Source of the DNA: Prorocentrum cordatum
Taxonomy: Eukaryota > Sar > Dinophyceae > Prorocentrales > Prorocentraceae
Assembly (NCBI GenBank): GCA_963575745.1
Contig: CAUYUJ010017988.1
Location: 138,059-202,058 of the forward strand
DNA length: 64,000 nucleotides
Direction: 5' to 3'
A model generated the notes under the pieces. It was given only the letters and a program-made list of their open reading frames with translations, ran no database searches and had not been told where the DNA came from. Below are positions 30,979 through 42,839 of this stretch, piece by piece. Position 1 is the first letter of the stretch, and each line of letters opens with the position of its first letter. The translations under genes were made by a program, and so were the position numbers.

Positions 30979-33170
30979 CAAGAGCGCGCGCACGCACGCT
31001 TTTGTTGAAAATCCGTGTTGCGAGACCTTGGGTTTTTGTAGGTTTTTTGGACGCACGATTTTGAAATCCTTCCGAAACCGATGGGTTTTGAAGGTTTTCG
31101 GCATACACCCGCGACGACGCGCGCGTCTGCACTTCGTCCCATTTTTGGAAGAGGATTCTCGCGACGGCACATGCGCAAGGGCGTTCGACAGATTTTGACA
31201 TGCGCGCGCGAAGCCCGTTTGGTAGCATGTTGTGAAAATCTTGAAAAACCTATGGTTTTCTTAAGATTTCGCAAGAGCTCGCGCGGAAGCTTTTTTAGCA
31301 AATCAGTGTTGCGAAGCCATGTGCTTTTGTATGTTTTTTGGGAACTCGATTGCGAAATCCTTCCGGCACCGAAGGTTTTTGAAGGATTTCGGCATGCGCG
31401 CGCGACGACGCGCGCGTGTGCACGTCGTCCCATTTTTTGCAAGGGGTTCGTGAAAAAGTGCTATGTTAGAACAAAAAATGTCACCGCATAGTGTTTTTTT
31501 TCCACAAGAGTACCTCAGGGGGGGGAACCCGGTTTGGCTGGGATGGTACGAGTTCATACTTAGGATGGACGAGTGTGCAAATATATATATATATATATGT
31601 ACATACATAATATATATGTATATGATAATATCCCAGGGGGGACCGATAAGTCCGGGGGGGCGTAGACTCTATTCTCTTTTTAGAAAGAAGAATCGATCCC
31701 TTGCTCAACTTGAAACTGTTCTCTCAACTGCTCGTGCAAACATCCCACCCTCCCTCCCGCAACTTGGTCGCGGGACCTCTTAAGACCGTGACGGTGGGTA
31801 CCAAATGGCTCTTGGCAATGACACCGACGCCGACGACGACAGCGACGACGATGACGACGACGACGCCGCCGACAACGACTACGACGACGACGAAGACGTC
31901 TCCAACAACTTCGACGACGACGAGAACGACGACCACGACGACGACACCGACAACGACGACGACGACGCCGACGCCGACGACGACGACGACGATGACAACG
32001 CCGACAACGACGACGACGACGACGACGACGACGCCGACGACGATGACGACAACGACAACGACGACGACAACGCCAACGACGACGACGACGACGACGCCGA
32101 CGACGACGACGACGAAGACGACGACGAAGACGACGACGACGACGACGACGACGTCGCCAACGAAGACGACGACGACGACGAAGAGGGAGGAGGAAGGACG
32201 ACGACGGCGACAACGACGACAACAACGAGGGAGGAGGGAGGACGGCGACGACGCGAACGACGAAGGAGGGAGGACGGCGACGACGACGACGACAACGACG
32301 AGGGAGGAGGGAAAACGACGACGACGACGACAACGACGATGACGACGACGGCGACGAAATCGGAGGAACAACGACGAAACGCCGACGAAGACGACGAGGG
32401 AGGAAGGACGACCACGGCGACAACGACGACGGAAACGACGACGACGCCAAGACGACGACGACGACGAGGAAAGACAGAGGACGACGACGGCGACGACGAC
32501 GACGACGAGGGAGGAGGGAAGACGGCGACGACGACGATGACGACGCAAGAGCGCGCGAGCACGCTTTTGTTTTAAAAATCGTGTTGCGAAACCCTGTGTT
32601 TGTGTACGTTTTTTTGACACTCGACTTTGAAATACTTCCGAAACCGAAGGCTTTTGAAGGATTTCGGCATGCGCGCACGACGACGCGCGCGCGTGCACTT
32701 CGTCCTTCTGGTTTGCAGAGGATTCTCGCGACGGCAAGCTTGCAAGGGCGTTCGAAAGATTTTGACATGCGCGCGCAGAGAGCAAGAGCGCGCGCGTAAG
32801 CTTTTTCAGAAAATCAGTGTTGCGAACCCCTGTGTTTTTGCATGTGTTTGGGGAACTCGATTTTCAAATTCCGAAACCGAAGGTGTTTGAAGGATTTCGG
32901 CATGCGCGCGCGACGACGCGAGCGCGTGCACTTCGTCCCATGTTTTGCAACGGATTCCTGAAAACCTTTGATGTTTGATAAGCGAGTGTGCGCGCATAGT
33001 ATTTGTTGCAGAGGATGGCGGGGGCAACCGATACTGGTTTGGCTGACAGAATATTTCACCGGTAGGATGGACATTGGGTCAGAATCCTATGCGTTTACGT
33101 AGGTTCCCGGGGGGTCTGTAAGTCCAGGGGGGGAGGGTGGTAGAACCTAGTCTCTTTGTAGAAAGGAAAA
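30290..33170. repeat. Two further copies of the 15-18-kb dispersed unit, GAC-expanded
   Basis: Anchor words at 30,408 and 31,740 are 1,332 bases apart. Each copy follows the same order as those at 15.15-18.79 kb, but the GAC/GAT tract is greatly expanded (30,460-30,985 and 31,820-32,560). They then carry two or three 220-base subrepeats ending in GC hairpins (for example GCGCGCGACGACGCGCGC near 31,395, 32,670 and 32,905). Copies end with TTTTTAGAAAGAAGAA (31,676) and TTTGTAGAAAGGAAAA (33,154). The Asp-rich and Arg-rich frames are artefacts. Confidence 0.75.
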
Positions 33171-33179
33171 TATGCTGTG

Positions 33180-33510
33180 AAATTTACGACTTGCAACATG
33201 CGTTGTGCAATAGTGCGATGAATGTGGTGCAACTTATGTGATGCTGTCTACGTGCAGCAATTTATCTGATACAACATAAGTGGTGCAATCTATGAGGTGC
33301 GATTCTTGTGGTGCAACATATGTTGTGCACTCTATGGCGTGCAATCAATGCACGGCCGGCGACGAGGCTTCGACGGGGCGGCGACAGCGGCAACATAGCC
33401 GCCAGGCTGGCAGATAAGCCCAGGTGACGGGCGGCGACGAGGCGGCGACGGGGCGGCGACGGCGGCAACGTAGCCGCAATAGCGGCAGACAGACCCAGTT
33501 GCTCAGAGCA
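33180..33510. repeat. GTGGTGCAA words then GGCGACGAGGC repeat
   Basis: 33,180-33,345 consists of ATGTGGTGCAAC-type words as at the heads of the dispersed units. 33,355-33,500 is a GCGGCGACGAGGCGGCGAC array shared with 21,120-21,240. Confidence 0.6.
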
Positions 33511-33659
33511 GAAGCAAGAACCCTTCAATGCAAGCACTGTTTGGGGGAACGATTTGATGCAACGAATATGCCGAGGGGGGGGCCAACAGGATATCTTCCG
33601 CACAACTGCAGGGGAGAGAGGAGAGTAGTATTCATACTGTGCAATGGTAGAGGCAAGCT

Positions 33660-33721
33660 GTGCGCGCACGCGCCGCATCTCACATCAGATTCCTCCTTCC
33701 AATCCCCGTTCATTGCGCTGA
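33660..33721 (+). repeat. Dispersed 65-bp motif, copy 2
   Basis: GCGCACGCGCCGCATCTCAC followed by ATCAGATTCCTCC and ATTGCGCTGA, homologous to 29,537-29,601. Confidence 0.55.
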
Positions 33722-33724
33722 GCC

Positions 33725-34310
33725 CATACACGTCCGTCCTGCGGAATGTCCTAAAAAATCTTGATTCAGAATGGCAGTTGCAAGTCTTGGCCATGGACTG
33801 CTGTACAAAACGGCGACGGAGGAACGTGGCACGAGAGGGCGGAGGCGGAGAAGGAGGAGAACGAGAAGGAGGAGAAGAGGGAGCAGGAGGAGAATAAGGA
33901 ACATGGGTATGCGGAGGAAGGAAAGGGATTGGATGGGAGGGGGACAGCAGCGACGAGAAAGGAGTGGCGAGAGCGCCACTCTGGGCGACGGCGCGCCTGG
34001 GCGAGCGCGCAACAGACCTGGGCGAGGGCGGCATTCATGGTGACGGAAGCTGTGCACCGACTCTGACCGATTCTGTCCGGTTCTGACCGATGCAACGCCC
34101 GCCCAGGCGCGAGTCGACGCCAACATGCATTCGGTCAGATCACGTTCGCCAGCCTGGCACCGACGACGGAGACGGGTTCGCTCGACTGCCACGAGGCTGC
34201 TGAGGATTGAGGAGCTGGGGGGGGGGAGCAAACATCGCGGGTCGCAGGAGCATCTCGCGGGCCGCAAAGAGGAATAATCAGCTTGGACCAGAAGCGTCCT
34301 CAATGCAAAC
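33725..34310. other. Purine-rich and GC-rich DNA, no gene identified
   Basis: 33,830-33,900 is AGGAGGAGAA-rich; the remainder has overlapping frames on both strands without protein-like character. Confidence 0.35.
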
Positions 34311-34463
34311 ATGCGAAGAAAGTGTGAACTGTCTGCGTGGAGCGACGAAAATCTACTGTGGCACATGATCAGGGAAGACAGAATCAGAGCGCTCAGAATG
34401 AGCATGTTGGTCGTGGTAAAATGTTTGTCGGTTGCCTGGCAGATATTATGGAATACTGACTAG
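34311..34463 (+). CDS. Small open reading frame, 50 residues, doubtful
   Basis: ATG at 34,311 to TAG at 34,463 reads MRRKCELSAWSDENLLWHM then basic/amphipathic sequence ending in SVAWQILWNTD. The composition is more protein-like than its surroundings, but there is no family match, no visible promoter and no conservation test. It is divergent from the degenerate exon copy next to it. Could be chance. Confidence 0.18.
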   Translation: MRRKCELSAWSDENLLWHMIREDRIRALRMSMLVVVKCLSVAWQILWNTD

Positions 34464-34472
34464 GAACCACAG

Positions 34473-34647
34473 GAATGCGCAACATCAACAATCATGTTGA
34501 GACTAATCGATGTTCGTCGCTCGCGTGCCATCCAACATACATAACCCAAATTCTGGATATCCGCCCTCTTCGTCTTCGACCGTACCCCGTTAGGATATAT
34601 CGGTCACCGTGCACTGCGCACGTCGAGGCGTGTGAGAATGCCAACGT
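34473..34647 (-). pseudogene. Degenerate copy of exon 2 start
   Basis: Starting after an AG at 34,648, the minus strand reads TLAFSHASTCAVHGDRYILT, matching RPVFYHASACNGARWRIILS at the start of exon 2 (24,345) in the same phase. Similarity is lost after about 20 residues and a stop appears at 34,473. Either a decayed duplicate or a short exon of a paralogous gene. Confidence 0.6.
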
Positions 34648-36602
34648 CTGCCTGGCAGGGCCTGTATTCCAATCAGGGACCCTCCCCTTCTCGCGCCTCG
34701 TCGCATGTAACCACCCCTTCCCCGATCCCCCATAGAAAAACCATGCATCCGCGTGTCTAACCCCACGATTCTTCGCACAAAACTAGGCGTCCGCGTCACG
34801 AGCTTCCAAAACGGCCACCAGGATTGCACAAGATGCTTCGATTACGGACCAAGACGATCACAAGGCGGCCTAATGTGGCTTCAATACAGCCCAAGATGCC
34901 TCCAAGAGGGCCAAAAAGAGCCATAAGCGGACCTCCAACAGGGCGCGGAGAAGCCAACATCAATGATTTCCCTTGTGTTCTTGCATGATGTTCGCATTTT
35001 CGCCTCGTCGAGATTCCGTCAGCTCAAGACGGCCCAAGACGCCTCCACGATGGCCTCAAGACCTGCCAATGGAGACCCCCAAGAGGGTCCCAAGATGGCA
35101 CAAGAAGGTCACACGTTGCCCCAAAGGCATACAAGACGGCCACAAGACGACTGAGGGCCCCCCATGGGACCCAGGACTGGCTTAGAAGGCCTCGCGACTG
35201 CCCAAGCCGGCCCCACGATGGCCCCGAGACTGCCTCTAGACATCCACCGCACGGCCACGAGGGCTCGGCCCCAGAACGGCCCAAGGGGGCCTCAAGAAGA
35301 CGCATGAGTGCCACGAGACGGCCCCGAAACGACCCCTGAGGGCCCCAAGGGACCCCCAAGACTGCCTCACAGGAGGCCAATGACAGCCCCAAAACGGTCC
35401 AACCGATTCCATGAGAGCTACTCAAATTATGAAGAAAAGAGTTGTCACATGCAACAGAATTCGTAGCGTCCCCCTCCTCCTCATCCTCCTCCTCCTCCTG
35501 CTCCTGTTCCTCCTCCTCTGTATCCTCCTCCTCCTCCTCATCAGATCATGATAAATACTCTTAGCAGGCATATTAAGCACCATGGATATTCGTATTATGA
35601 TTCGCCGCGTTGTCATTTGTATCAGCATGATTATGGTATTGCGATTAACCTCATTGTTGGCACTCGCATTCGTAGTATGATCATTATGCTCGTTCGTCCG
35701 AATAGGTGTAGGATTATGAATAGTAATGTAGTTGTCCTCGGTCGTAGTACTATTAGTTACCCTTAAACTTATTGTGTTTCATTTTCAGCATCAGCATCAC
35801 TATCATCATCCCCGTCATCATCATCAGTATAATCACCATCACACTCATCAGCAACAACATCAACATCATCAGCATCAGCAGCATCAGCAGCAGCATCCTC
35901 ATCAACAAAACACAAGTATCATTATCATCATCATCATCATCATCAGCAGCAGCATCAACATCATGGTCGTCATGTTCATCATTTCCACCAGCATCGTCCT
36001 CATCATCATCATCATCATTATCGCCATCGTCATCGTCACCATCATCGCCATCATGATCACCATCGTCGTCGTAATCGCCATCATCATCAGAATCATCATC
36101 AACAGCATCATCGCCGGCATCATCATCATCATCGTCATAATCATACACGTCATCAAATGCGTCATCAACATACTGATCCTCGTACTCATCATAGTCAACA
36201 TCATCCCAATCACCATCATGATCATCATCATCTGAAGCAGCATAACCATCAACATCAACCCACAACCACCAGCATCATCACAATGATTATTATCGTCGTC
36301 ACCTTCATCATCTCCGTCATCATCATCGACGTCATCGTGATCGTCGCCCTAAGCATCAGCATCAGCATCAATACTCGTCATCATGTCATCAACATACTCG
36401 CCATCATCATCACCACTATCACCATCATCACCACCACTGCCACATCACCATCATCATCACCACCATCATCATCGTCATTCCCACCATCAACATCAACATC
36501 ACCATCGTCACCACCACGGCTCTCCCAACCCTGGAGACACGAAGTGTCACAAGTGACGGCCTCCTGCGCCCATTCGAACTATCGCCACCCAGAACGCCGG
36601 AC
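34648..36602 (-). other. Homologous copy of intron 1, about 2 kb
   Basis: Proposed GT donor (GTTCCA|GTCCGG at 36,602) and AG acceptor (GGCAG|ACG at 34,648). Contents follow intron 1 in order: GATNCC...ATCCGCG units (34,720-34,800), GGCC-CAAGA minisatellite (34,830-35,400), then a CTC/CATCAT microsatellite (35,470-36,520) that accounts for the extra length. A terminal GTCAC word survives in both near the donor. Confidence 0.6.
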
Positions 36603-36672
36603 TGGAACGGTGGTGGGACTTGCCGCAGGCAGCTGGATAGCTTCCGTGCCTGCCGCGCGTAGATGACGCGGC
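36603..36672 (-). pseudogene. Degenerate copy of exon 1 end
   Basis: Minus-strand reading AIQLPAASPTTVP matches VILPPAATPATVL at the end of exon 1, in the same phase at the donor. An AG at 36,673-36,674 may start it. The bulk of exon 1, including the signal peptide, is absent upstream, where an ATC satellite begins. Confidence 0.55.
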
Positions 36673-36689
36673 CTGCTAAATATCGACAG

Positions 36690-36920
36690 GCGAGGGGAGG
36701 AAAAAAGGAATTATGCTAACGGAGTTCCCCACATAAAGATATTAACGGCGAGCGCCGGAGGATTGGGTGAATATTCCCGTCATGGTGTGTCGTGGGTACG
36801 AGAGCAGGTGGTGGGGCAGCGCACTTGAGCCGATCTGTCTATCCCCTGCTACTGTTCTCCCGCCGCGTCCGCAGTCCTGCACTCCTTTCCTGCATGGCCC
36901 ACGTGTCCCTCCTCCTCCTC
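36690..36920. other. No recognisable feature
   Basis: Short non-repetitive stretch between the degenerate exon copy and the ATC satellite. Confidence 0.4.
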
Positions 36921-36935
36921 CTCCTCATCCTCGGC

Positions 36936-37012
<77 letters not shown>

Positions 37013-37013
37013 G

Positions 37014-37062
<49 letters not shown>

Positions 37063-37157
37063 CCAGCATCGTCATCATCATCAGCAGAATCGTCATCATC
37101 ATCATCAGTATCAGTATCATCATCATCATCAGCATCCTCATCATCATCATCATCATG

Positions 37158-37205
<48 letters not shown>

Positions 37206-37700
37206 GTCGTCGTCAGCATCATCGACATCATTATAACCATCATCATCATCCTCATCATCATCAGCATCATCATCGTCAGCGTCATCGTCATCATCATCAT
37301 CGTCGTCGCCATCATCATCATCATCATCATCATCATCAGCAGCAGCATCATCATCATCATCGCCATCATCATCCATCACCGTCCTTGTCATCATCATCGT
37401 CCGCATCATCGTGGACGTCATCATCATCAGCATCATCGTCGTCATCATCAGCAGCACCAGCAACGTCAGCATCAGCAGCAGCATCGTCATCATCACCAGC
37501 ATCTGCATCATCATCCTCGTCGTCGTCGTTGTCGTCATCGTCATCGTCATCATCATCATCATCATCATCGTCATCATCATCAGCATCATCATCATAATCG
37601 CCGTTATCGCCATCGTCATCGTCCATCACCATTATCGCCATCGTCATCGTCATCGTGAACAGCAGCATAACCATCGTCATCACCATCATCATGATGAAGC
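36920..37700. repeat. (ATC)n microsatellite
   Basis: Nearly 800 bases of ATC/CAT triplets with AGC, GTC and GCC interruptions. His, Met, Ile, Ser or Asp homopolymer frames result on both strands and are not genes. Confidence 0.95.
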
Positions 37701-37800
37701 CTTCCTCATCGCAGAACTCCCCCTCCTCCTCACCCTCCTCAGTGGGAGGAGTAGGACGTGAGATGGATAGGTAGTGTTCTCCCCTCCTCCTCACCCATGT

Positions 37801-38858
37801 CAGCGGGAAGGGCGCGAAACCATTTAAACAGCGTGGGTTTCCGATACCCTCCTCGCTCAGACGGGGCCTCCCTGGAGGGGTGGGAGGGGCACGAAACCAT
37901 CTAAATAGCATGGGTTTCCGATACCCTCCTCGCTCAGGCGGGGCCTCCCTGGAGGGGTGAGAGGGGCACGAAACCTGTAAATAATATGGGTTTCCGATAC
38001 CCTCCTCGCTCAGGCGGGGCCTCCCTGGAGGGGTGGGAAGGGCACGAAACCATGTAAACAGTATGGGTTTCCGATACCCTCCTCGCTCAGGCGGGGCCTC
38101 CCTGGAGGGGTGAGAGGGGCGCGAAACCATGTAAATAGCACGGGCTTCCGATACCCTCCTCGCTCAGGCGGGGCCTCCCTGGAGGGGTGGGAGGAGCACG
38201 AAACCATTTAAATAGCATTGGTTTCCGATACCAACTCGCTCAGGCGGCGCCTCCCTGGAGGGGTGGAAAGGGAACGAAACCATGTAAATAGTACGGATTT
38301 CCGATACCCTCCTCGCTCGGGCGGGGCCTCCCTGGTGGGACTGGAGGGGCACGAAACCATGTAAATAGTATGGGTTTCCGATACCCTCCTCGCTGAGACG
38401 GGGCCTCCCTGGACGGGAGGAAGGGGAACGAAACCATGTAAATAGTATGGGTTTCGGATACCCTCCTCGCTCAGGCGGGGCCTCCCTGGAGGGGTGAGAG
38501 GGGCACAAAACCATGCAAATAGTATGGGTTTCCGATACCCTCCTCGCTCAGGCGGGGCCTCCCTGGAGAGGTGGGAAGGGCACGAAACCATGTAAATAGT
38601 ATAAATTTCCGATACCTCCTCGCTCAGGCGGGCCTCCCTGGAGGGGTGGGAGGGGCACGTAACCATGTAAATAGTATTGGTTTCCGATACCTTCCTCGCT
38701 CAGACGGGGCATCCCTGGAGGGGTGGGCGGGGCACGAAACCATGTAAATAGTATGGGATTCCGATACCCTCCTCGCTCAGGCGGGGCCTCTCTGGAGGGG
38801 TGGCAGGAGCACGAAACCATGTAAATAGTATGGGTTTCCAATACCCTCCTCGCTCAGG
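37801..38858. repeat. 77-bp minisatellite, 14 copies
   Basis: The word TTTCCGATACC recurs at about 37,838, 37,915, 37,991, 38,068, 38,145, 38,222, 38,298, 38,375, 38,452, 38,529, 38,606, 38,681, 38,758 and 38,835. Spacing is 77 bases with four one- or two-base exceptions. The unit also contains CGAAACCATGTAAATAGTAT, CCTCCTCGCTCAGGCGGGGC and the dyad CCTCCCTGGAGGGG. Because 77 is not a multiple of three, any reading frame rotates through the phases. There are no spacers, so it is not a CRISPR array. Confidence 0.95.
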
Positions 38859-38990
38859 TATGGTATTGTTTGGTAGTGTGGTGTGGTATGGTATGGTATG
38901 ATATGGTATTGGTATGCTAGGTATGGTATGGTATGGAATGGTAGGCAATGTGGCAGGTTGGAATGGTAGGCATGGTATTGATATGGGAGG
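38859..38990. repeat. (GGTAT)n array
   Basis: TATGGTATGG repeats with GGTAGGCATGG variants, abutting the last 77-bp unit. Confidence 0.85.
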
Positions 38991-38999
38991 CGGGAGGCG

Positions 39000-39490
39000 G
39001 GGGAGAAGGAGAGGATGTTCTGGGAAAACGAGCACCCCACTCAGGATGTGGGAAAGAGCGAAAAAAGAAACGACGCAACGAGCAGGGAGGGGGCGGGAGG
39101 GAGAAAGGAGGACTGAGAACGAGAAGGACTTGGCAGGGAGGGGGGAGAAAAGAACCGGAAGATCGGCCGGCGAACCCTCACGGGCGGCCAGGCCGGCGGA
39201 TCCAAAGGCTGGCCGCGCGGGCGGGACCGAATGCGGGGGCCGAGCGGGCAGACCACTCAAACGAGCGGGCAGGCTCCTAAGCAGGCGAGCGGGCGGACCT
39301 TCACGGGCAGGCCCGGCGGGCTCACCCCAGCGGGCAGGTCGGGCGGCGGGAGGGGGGCGGGCAGGCGGACCTGAGAGGCGCATCGGGCGGGACACTAGAG
39401 CGGGTGGGCGGACTTGAAAGCAGGCAAACGGGCGGGCCCGCCAGAGAGCGGGTCGGGCGGACAGACCCCACTCGGGCGGGTCGGGCGGGC
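39000..39490. repeat. GGGCGG/GGCGGGC-rich DNA
   Basis: From about 39,150 a degenerate CGGGCGGGC repeat. No gene. Confidence 0.5.
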
Positions 39491-39496
39491 GGGGCG

Positions 39497-40600
39497 TTGT
39501 CTGTGTGTCTCTGTGTGCGCGTGTCTGTGTGTCTGTGTGTCTCTGTGTCTGTGTGTGCGTGCGCTTGTGTGTCTGTGTGTCCGTGTGTCTGTGTGACTGT
39601 GTGCTTGTGTGCCTGTGTGTCTTTGTGTCTGTGTGTCTGTGTCTCTGTGTGTCTGTGTGTCTGTGTGTCTGTGTGTCCGTGTTTCTGTGTGTCTGTGTGT
39701 CTTGTGTCTGTGTGTCAGCGTGTCTGTGTGTCTGTGTCTGGCATGCGTGTGCGCTGGTGTGCGTTTGCGTGTGTGTGTATGTGCGTGTGCGTGTGTCTGT
39801 GTCTGCGTGAGTGTTTGCGTGCGTGTGTGTGTGTGTGCGGGTGTTTGCGTGTGGGCGTGAGCATCTCTGTGCGGGAGTGGCCGCCGCTGCCGACGGTTCT
39901 GGGGGGCCAGCGCGACGTTGGCGGCGCCGGCCTCGTCGGTGGGCGGTGGAGGCTGGGCGACTTCGAGGATTGCGTGTCCGTGTGTCTGTGTTCCTTTTTG
40001 TCTATGTGTCTGTGTGTCTGTGTGTCTGTGTCTTTTGTGAGTATGTGTGTCTGTGTGTCGTGTGCCTGTGTGTCTCTGCGTCTGTGTGGCTGTGTGTTTG
40101 TGTGTCTGTGTGTCTGTGTGTCGGCGTGTCAGTGTGGCAGTGGCAATGTGTCACTGTGTCAGTGTTTGTGAGTGTGTCAGTGTGTCTGTGTGTCTGTGTG
40201 TCTGTGTGTCTGTGTCTGTGTGACCGTGTGTCCGTGTGTCTGTGTGTATGTGTATGTGTGTCCGTGTGTATGCGTGTCTGTGTGTCTGTGTGTCTGTGTC
40301 TGTGTCTGCGTCTCTGTGTGTCTGTGTGTCCGTGTGTCTGTGCGTCTGTGTGTTTGTGTGTTTGTGTGTCTGTGTGTCTGTGTGTCTGTGTGCCTGTGTG
40401 TCTGTATGTCTATGTGTCTCTGTGTCTGTGAGTGAGTGTGTCTGTGTGTCAGTGTGTCAGTGTGTCCGTGTGTGTGTCTCTGTGTCTGTGTGTGTCTGTG
40501 CGTTTGTGTTTCTGTGTGGCTGTGTGTCTGTGTGTCTCTGTGTCTGTCCGCGTGTGTATGCGTGTGAGTGCGTGGGTGTGTGTCTGCTTGTGTGCGCGCG
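39497..40600. repeat. (TGTGTC)n microsatellite
   Basis: TGTGTCTG repeats, interrupted at 39,870-39,975 by unique GC-rich DNA. Cys/Val/Leu frames on the plus strand and His/Thr frames on the minus strand are artefacts. Confidence 0.93.
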
Positions 40601-40607
40601 CGGCGCT

Positions 40608-40750
40608 GGCACCCCCGGGCTTTGCCCCCCCCCCCCCTCCCCTCCCTCCGGCGCTCCGCGAGGGCGGAGTGGCTGGAGTGGAGGGAGGTCCGGCCCCAAA
40701 ATGGGGCGGTGCCTCCCCCTCCGGAGCGCCGGCGGGGAGGCTGGGGGCGC
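40608..40750. repeat. GC-rich fold-back
   Basis: CCTCCGGCGCTCCG on the left and CGGAGCGCCGGCGGGGAGG on the right form a long stem around a GGAGTGG-rich loop. Confidence 0.55.
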
Positions 40751-41820
40751 GTGGTGCGTGTGCGCTGGCGTGATTTGCGTGCGTGTGCGCGTCCGTGGGT
40801 GTGTATGTGAGATGTTGTGTGTTTGTGTGTGTGCGCGTTCGCGCGTGTGTTTCGACCTGTGCGCGTGGATGTGTGTTGTGTGTGTGCGTGTGTGTGTGTG
40901 TGCGTGTGTGCTGAGCATGCTGGCGTGCGTTTGTGTCCTCGTGTTGCATGTGTGGGCCCGTGCGTGCGTGCTCATGTGCGTGTGCTCGTTTGTGTGAGTG
41001 CCTCTTTGCTATCCGGGTTTTGGGCGCTACCAAGTCGATCCTGCTGCTGCGGCTGCAGGCCCGCAAGGCGGCCTGCGGCTGCGGCGCTGCGGCCGCTGCG
41101 GAGGCCAGGCAAATTGGCGCTGCCTCTGGGCGAGGCGCAGCAGGCCTCCTCAGATGCCCGCCCGACGGCCCCAACCGCTGGCGCTCCGATGCCGACCCGC
41201 GTCGGCCACGTCGGCCCCGCCCGCCGGCGAGGATACGAAGTGGCCGAGGGCGGCGAGGGCGCAGATCACAACCGAGGGGCGGGATGAAGCGGTGATCAGA
41301 GGAGGAAAAATTACCAATGCCTTTGCCCCGCCGCCCGGTTTCCCTTTTTGCTGCCTCGTGAGGCCACGTGATCTCTAGCCCCAGAAGCAAGCGCCCGCGC
41401 TGCGGTAGCCGCAACGTGGCTTTGGGAGTAATCGGCAGCGTCGCGCGTGGTGCATTGGACCGGATTATGTGAAGCGGCTGGGCTAAATCCGTCATGCGCA
41501 GATCTGGATCGGCGGGCGGTTTGCAATCTCGGGCGCGGCGTCCAGCCCCGATTCGTGAATGATAATGCGGCCCTTCAGATGGAGATCTGCAGGGCTTTCC
41601 ACTCGCGCGCGCCGACGTCCATGAGACCTCCGCGGCGCAGCGCGGCGCAGGCGGGGGCGGAGCCGCGCGACTAGGGCACGTGAGTCTTGGCCCCTGCCTG
41701 GACCCTCGGGTGGCGGCGAGAACCAGGAGAAGGTGACTGGGCAGGTCAGGAATCAGGACTCAGTGCGACCGGACAAGGCAGGCAGAGAGGGCAGATAGGG
41801 GCCCAACCAGAAGGGGAAGG
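40750..41820. other. GTGTGC microsatellite then unassigned GC-rich DNA
   Basis: 40,750-41,010 is a looser TGTGTGCG repeat. 41,030-41,820 has no convincing gene; plus-strand frames are Ala/Arg-rich. Confidence 0.4.
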
Positions 41821-41829
41821 AAAGATGAG

Positions 41830-42460
41830 GAGGTGAGGAGTTGGAGGCGGAGGAGGAGTAGGAGGAGGGGGGAGAGGAGGAGGAGGAGGAGAAGGAGGAG
41901 GAGGAGGAGGAGGAGGAGAGGAAAAGGACGAGGAGGAGGAAAGGACGAGGAGGAGGAGGACGAGGAGGGAGAGGAGGAGAAGGAGGAGGAGGAGGGAGGA
42001 GGAGGGAGGGAGGAGGAGGAGGGGGAGGGAGGAGGAGGGGGGAGGACGAGGAGGAGGGGCAGGAGGAGGAGGAGGAGGAGGAGAGGAGGAGGAGGAGGAG
42101 GAGGAGGAGGAGGAGAGAGGAGGAGGAGGAGGAGGAGGAGGAGGAGGAGGAGGAGGAGGAGGAGGAGGAGGAGGAGGAGGAGGAGAGGAGGAGGAGGAGG
42201 AGAGGAAGGAGGAGGAGGAGGAGGAGAGGGGAGGAGGAGGAGGAGGAGGAGGAGGAGGAGAGAGGAGGAGGAGGAGGAGGAGGAGGAGGAGGAGGAGGCG
42301 AGGACGATGATGAGAAGGAGGAGGAGGACGACGATGGGGGAGGAGGAGAGGGGGGGGGGAGGAGGGGGAGGAGGAGCCTCGTCCTCCCCCTCCTCCGAGG
42401 AGGAGGGGGGGGAGGGGGAGGTGGGGGAGGAGGAGGAGGAGGGGGAGATAGGTGATAGGA
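41830..42460. repeat. (GGA)n microsatellite
   Basis: About 600 bases of GGA/GAGGA purine repeat with a small inverted CCTCCTCC segment at about 42,375-42,405. Confidence 0.95.
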
Positions 42461-42839
42461 TGGGGCCCTGGCCCTGGGGTTGTGCGTGTTGGATTTGGAT
42501 GACCGTCCGCAGGCGACCAGGATATGCGCTGATGAGGTCGCCGCCAGGGAACGAGATCAGCTTGGCCCAAAAATCTGACTTGCTCTGGAGTGATACGAAA
42601 TGAACCAGCGGCCACTTCGGGCCCTGCTCTGCTGCCCCCACGGGGTCGCGCAGGAATTCCCCGCGCTTGGATGCCAATGCCTCGGGCGGCGGCGAACGGT
42701 GACACAGCAGCCGACCCAGGCGACGATCGCGTCGCAAACGCCAAAGCCCCCCAACCCCCGCAACCCAAGACGCGCCCAACTGGGCGCCGGCGGTAAACCG
42801 TTAACCTTTCTTACCGCCGGAAGACTCGTAGAGCTTCCT

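Noticed and set aside
31805-32575. Asp-rich acidic protein on the plus strand
   Set aside because: Translation of an expanded GAC microsatellite inside a dispersed repeat; the sister copies at 15-18 kb do not keep the frame.
36792-37658. Ile/His-rich and Met/Asp-rich frames on both strands
   Set aside because: ATC microsatellite artefacts open in all phases.
37801-38858. Possible CRISPR-like array (regular 77-bp repeats)
   Set aside because: Units are contiguous without variable spacers, there are no cas-like genes, and the context is eukaryotic.
39404-41000. Cys/Val/Leu-rich frames on the plus strand
   Set aside because: Direct translation of TGTGTC repeats.
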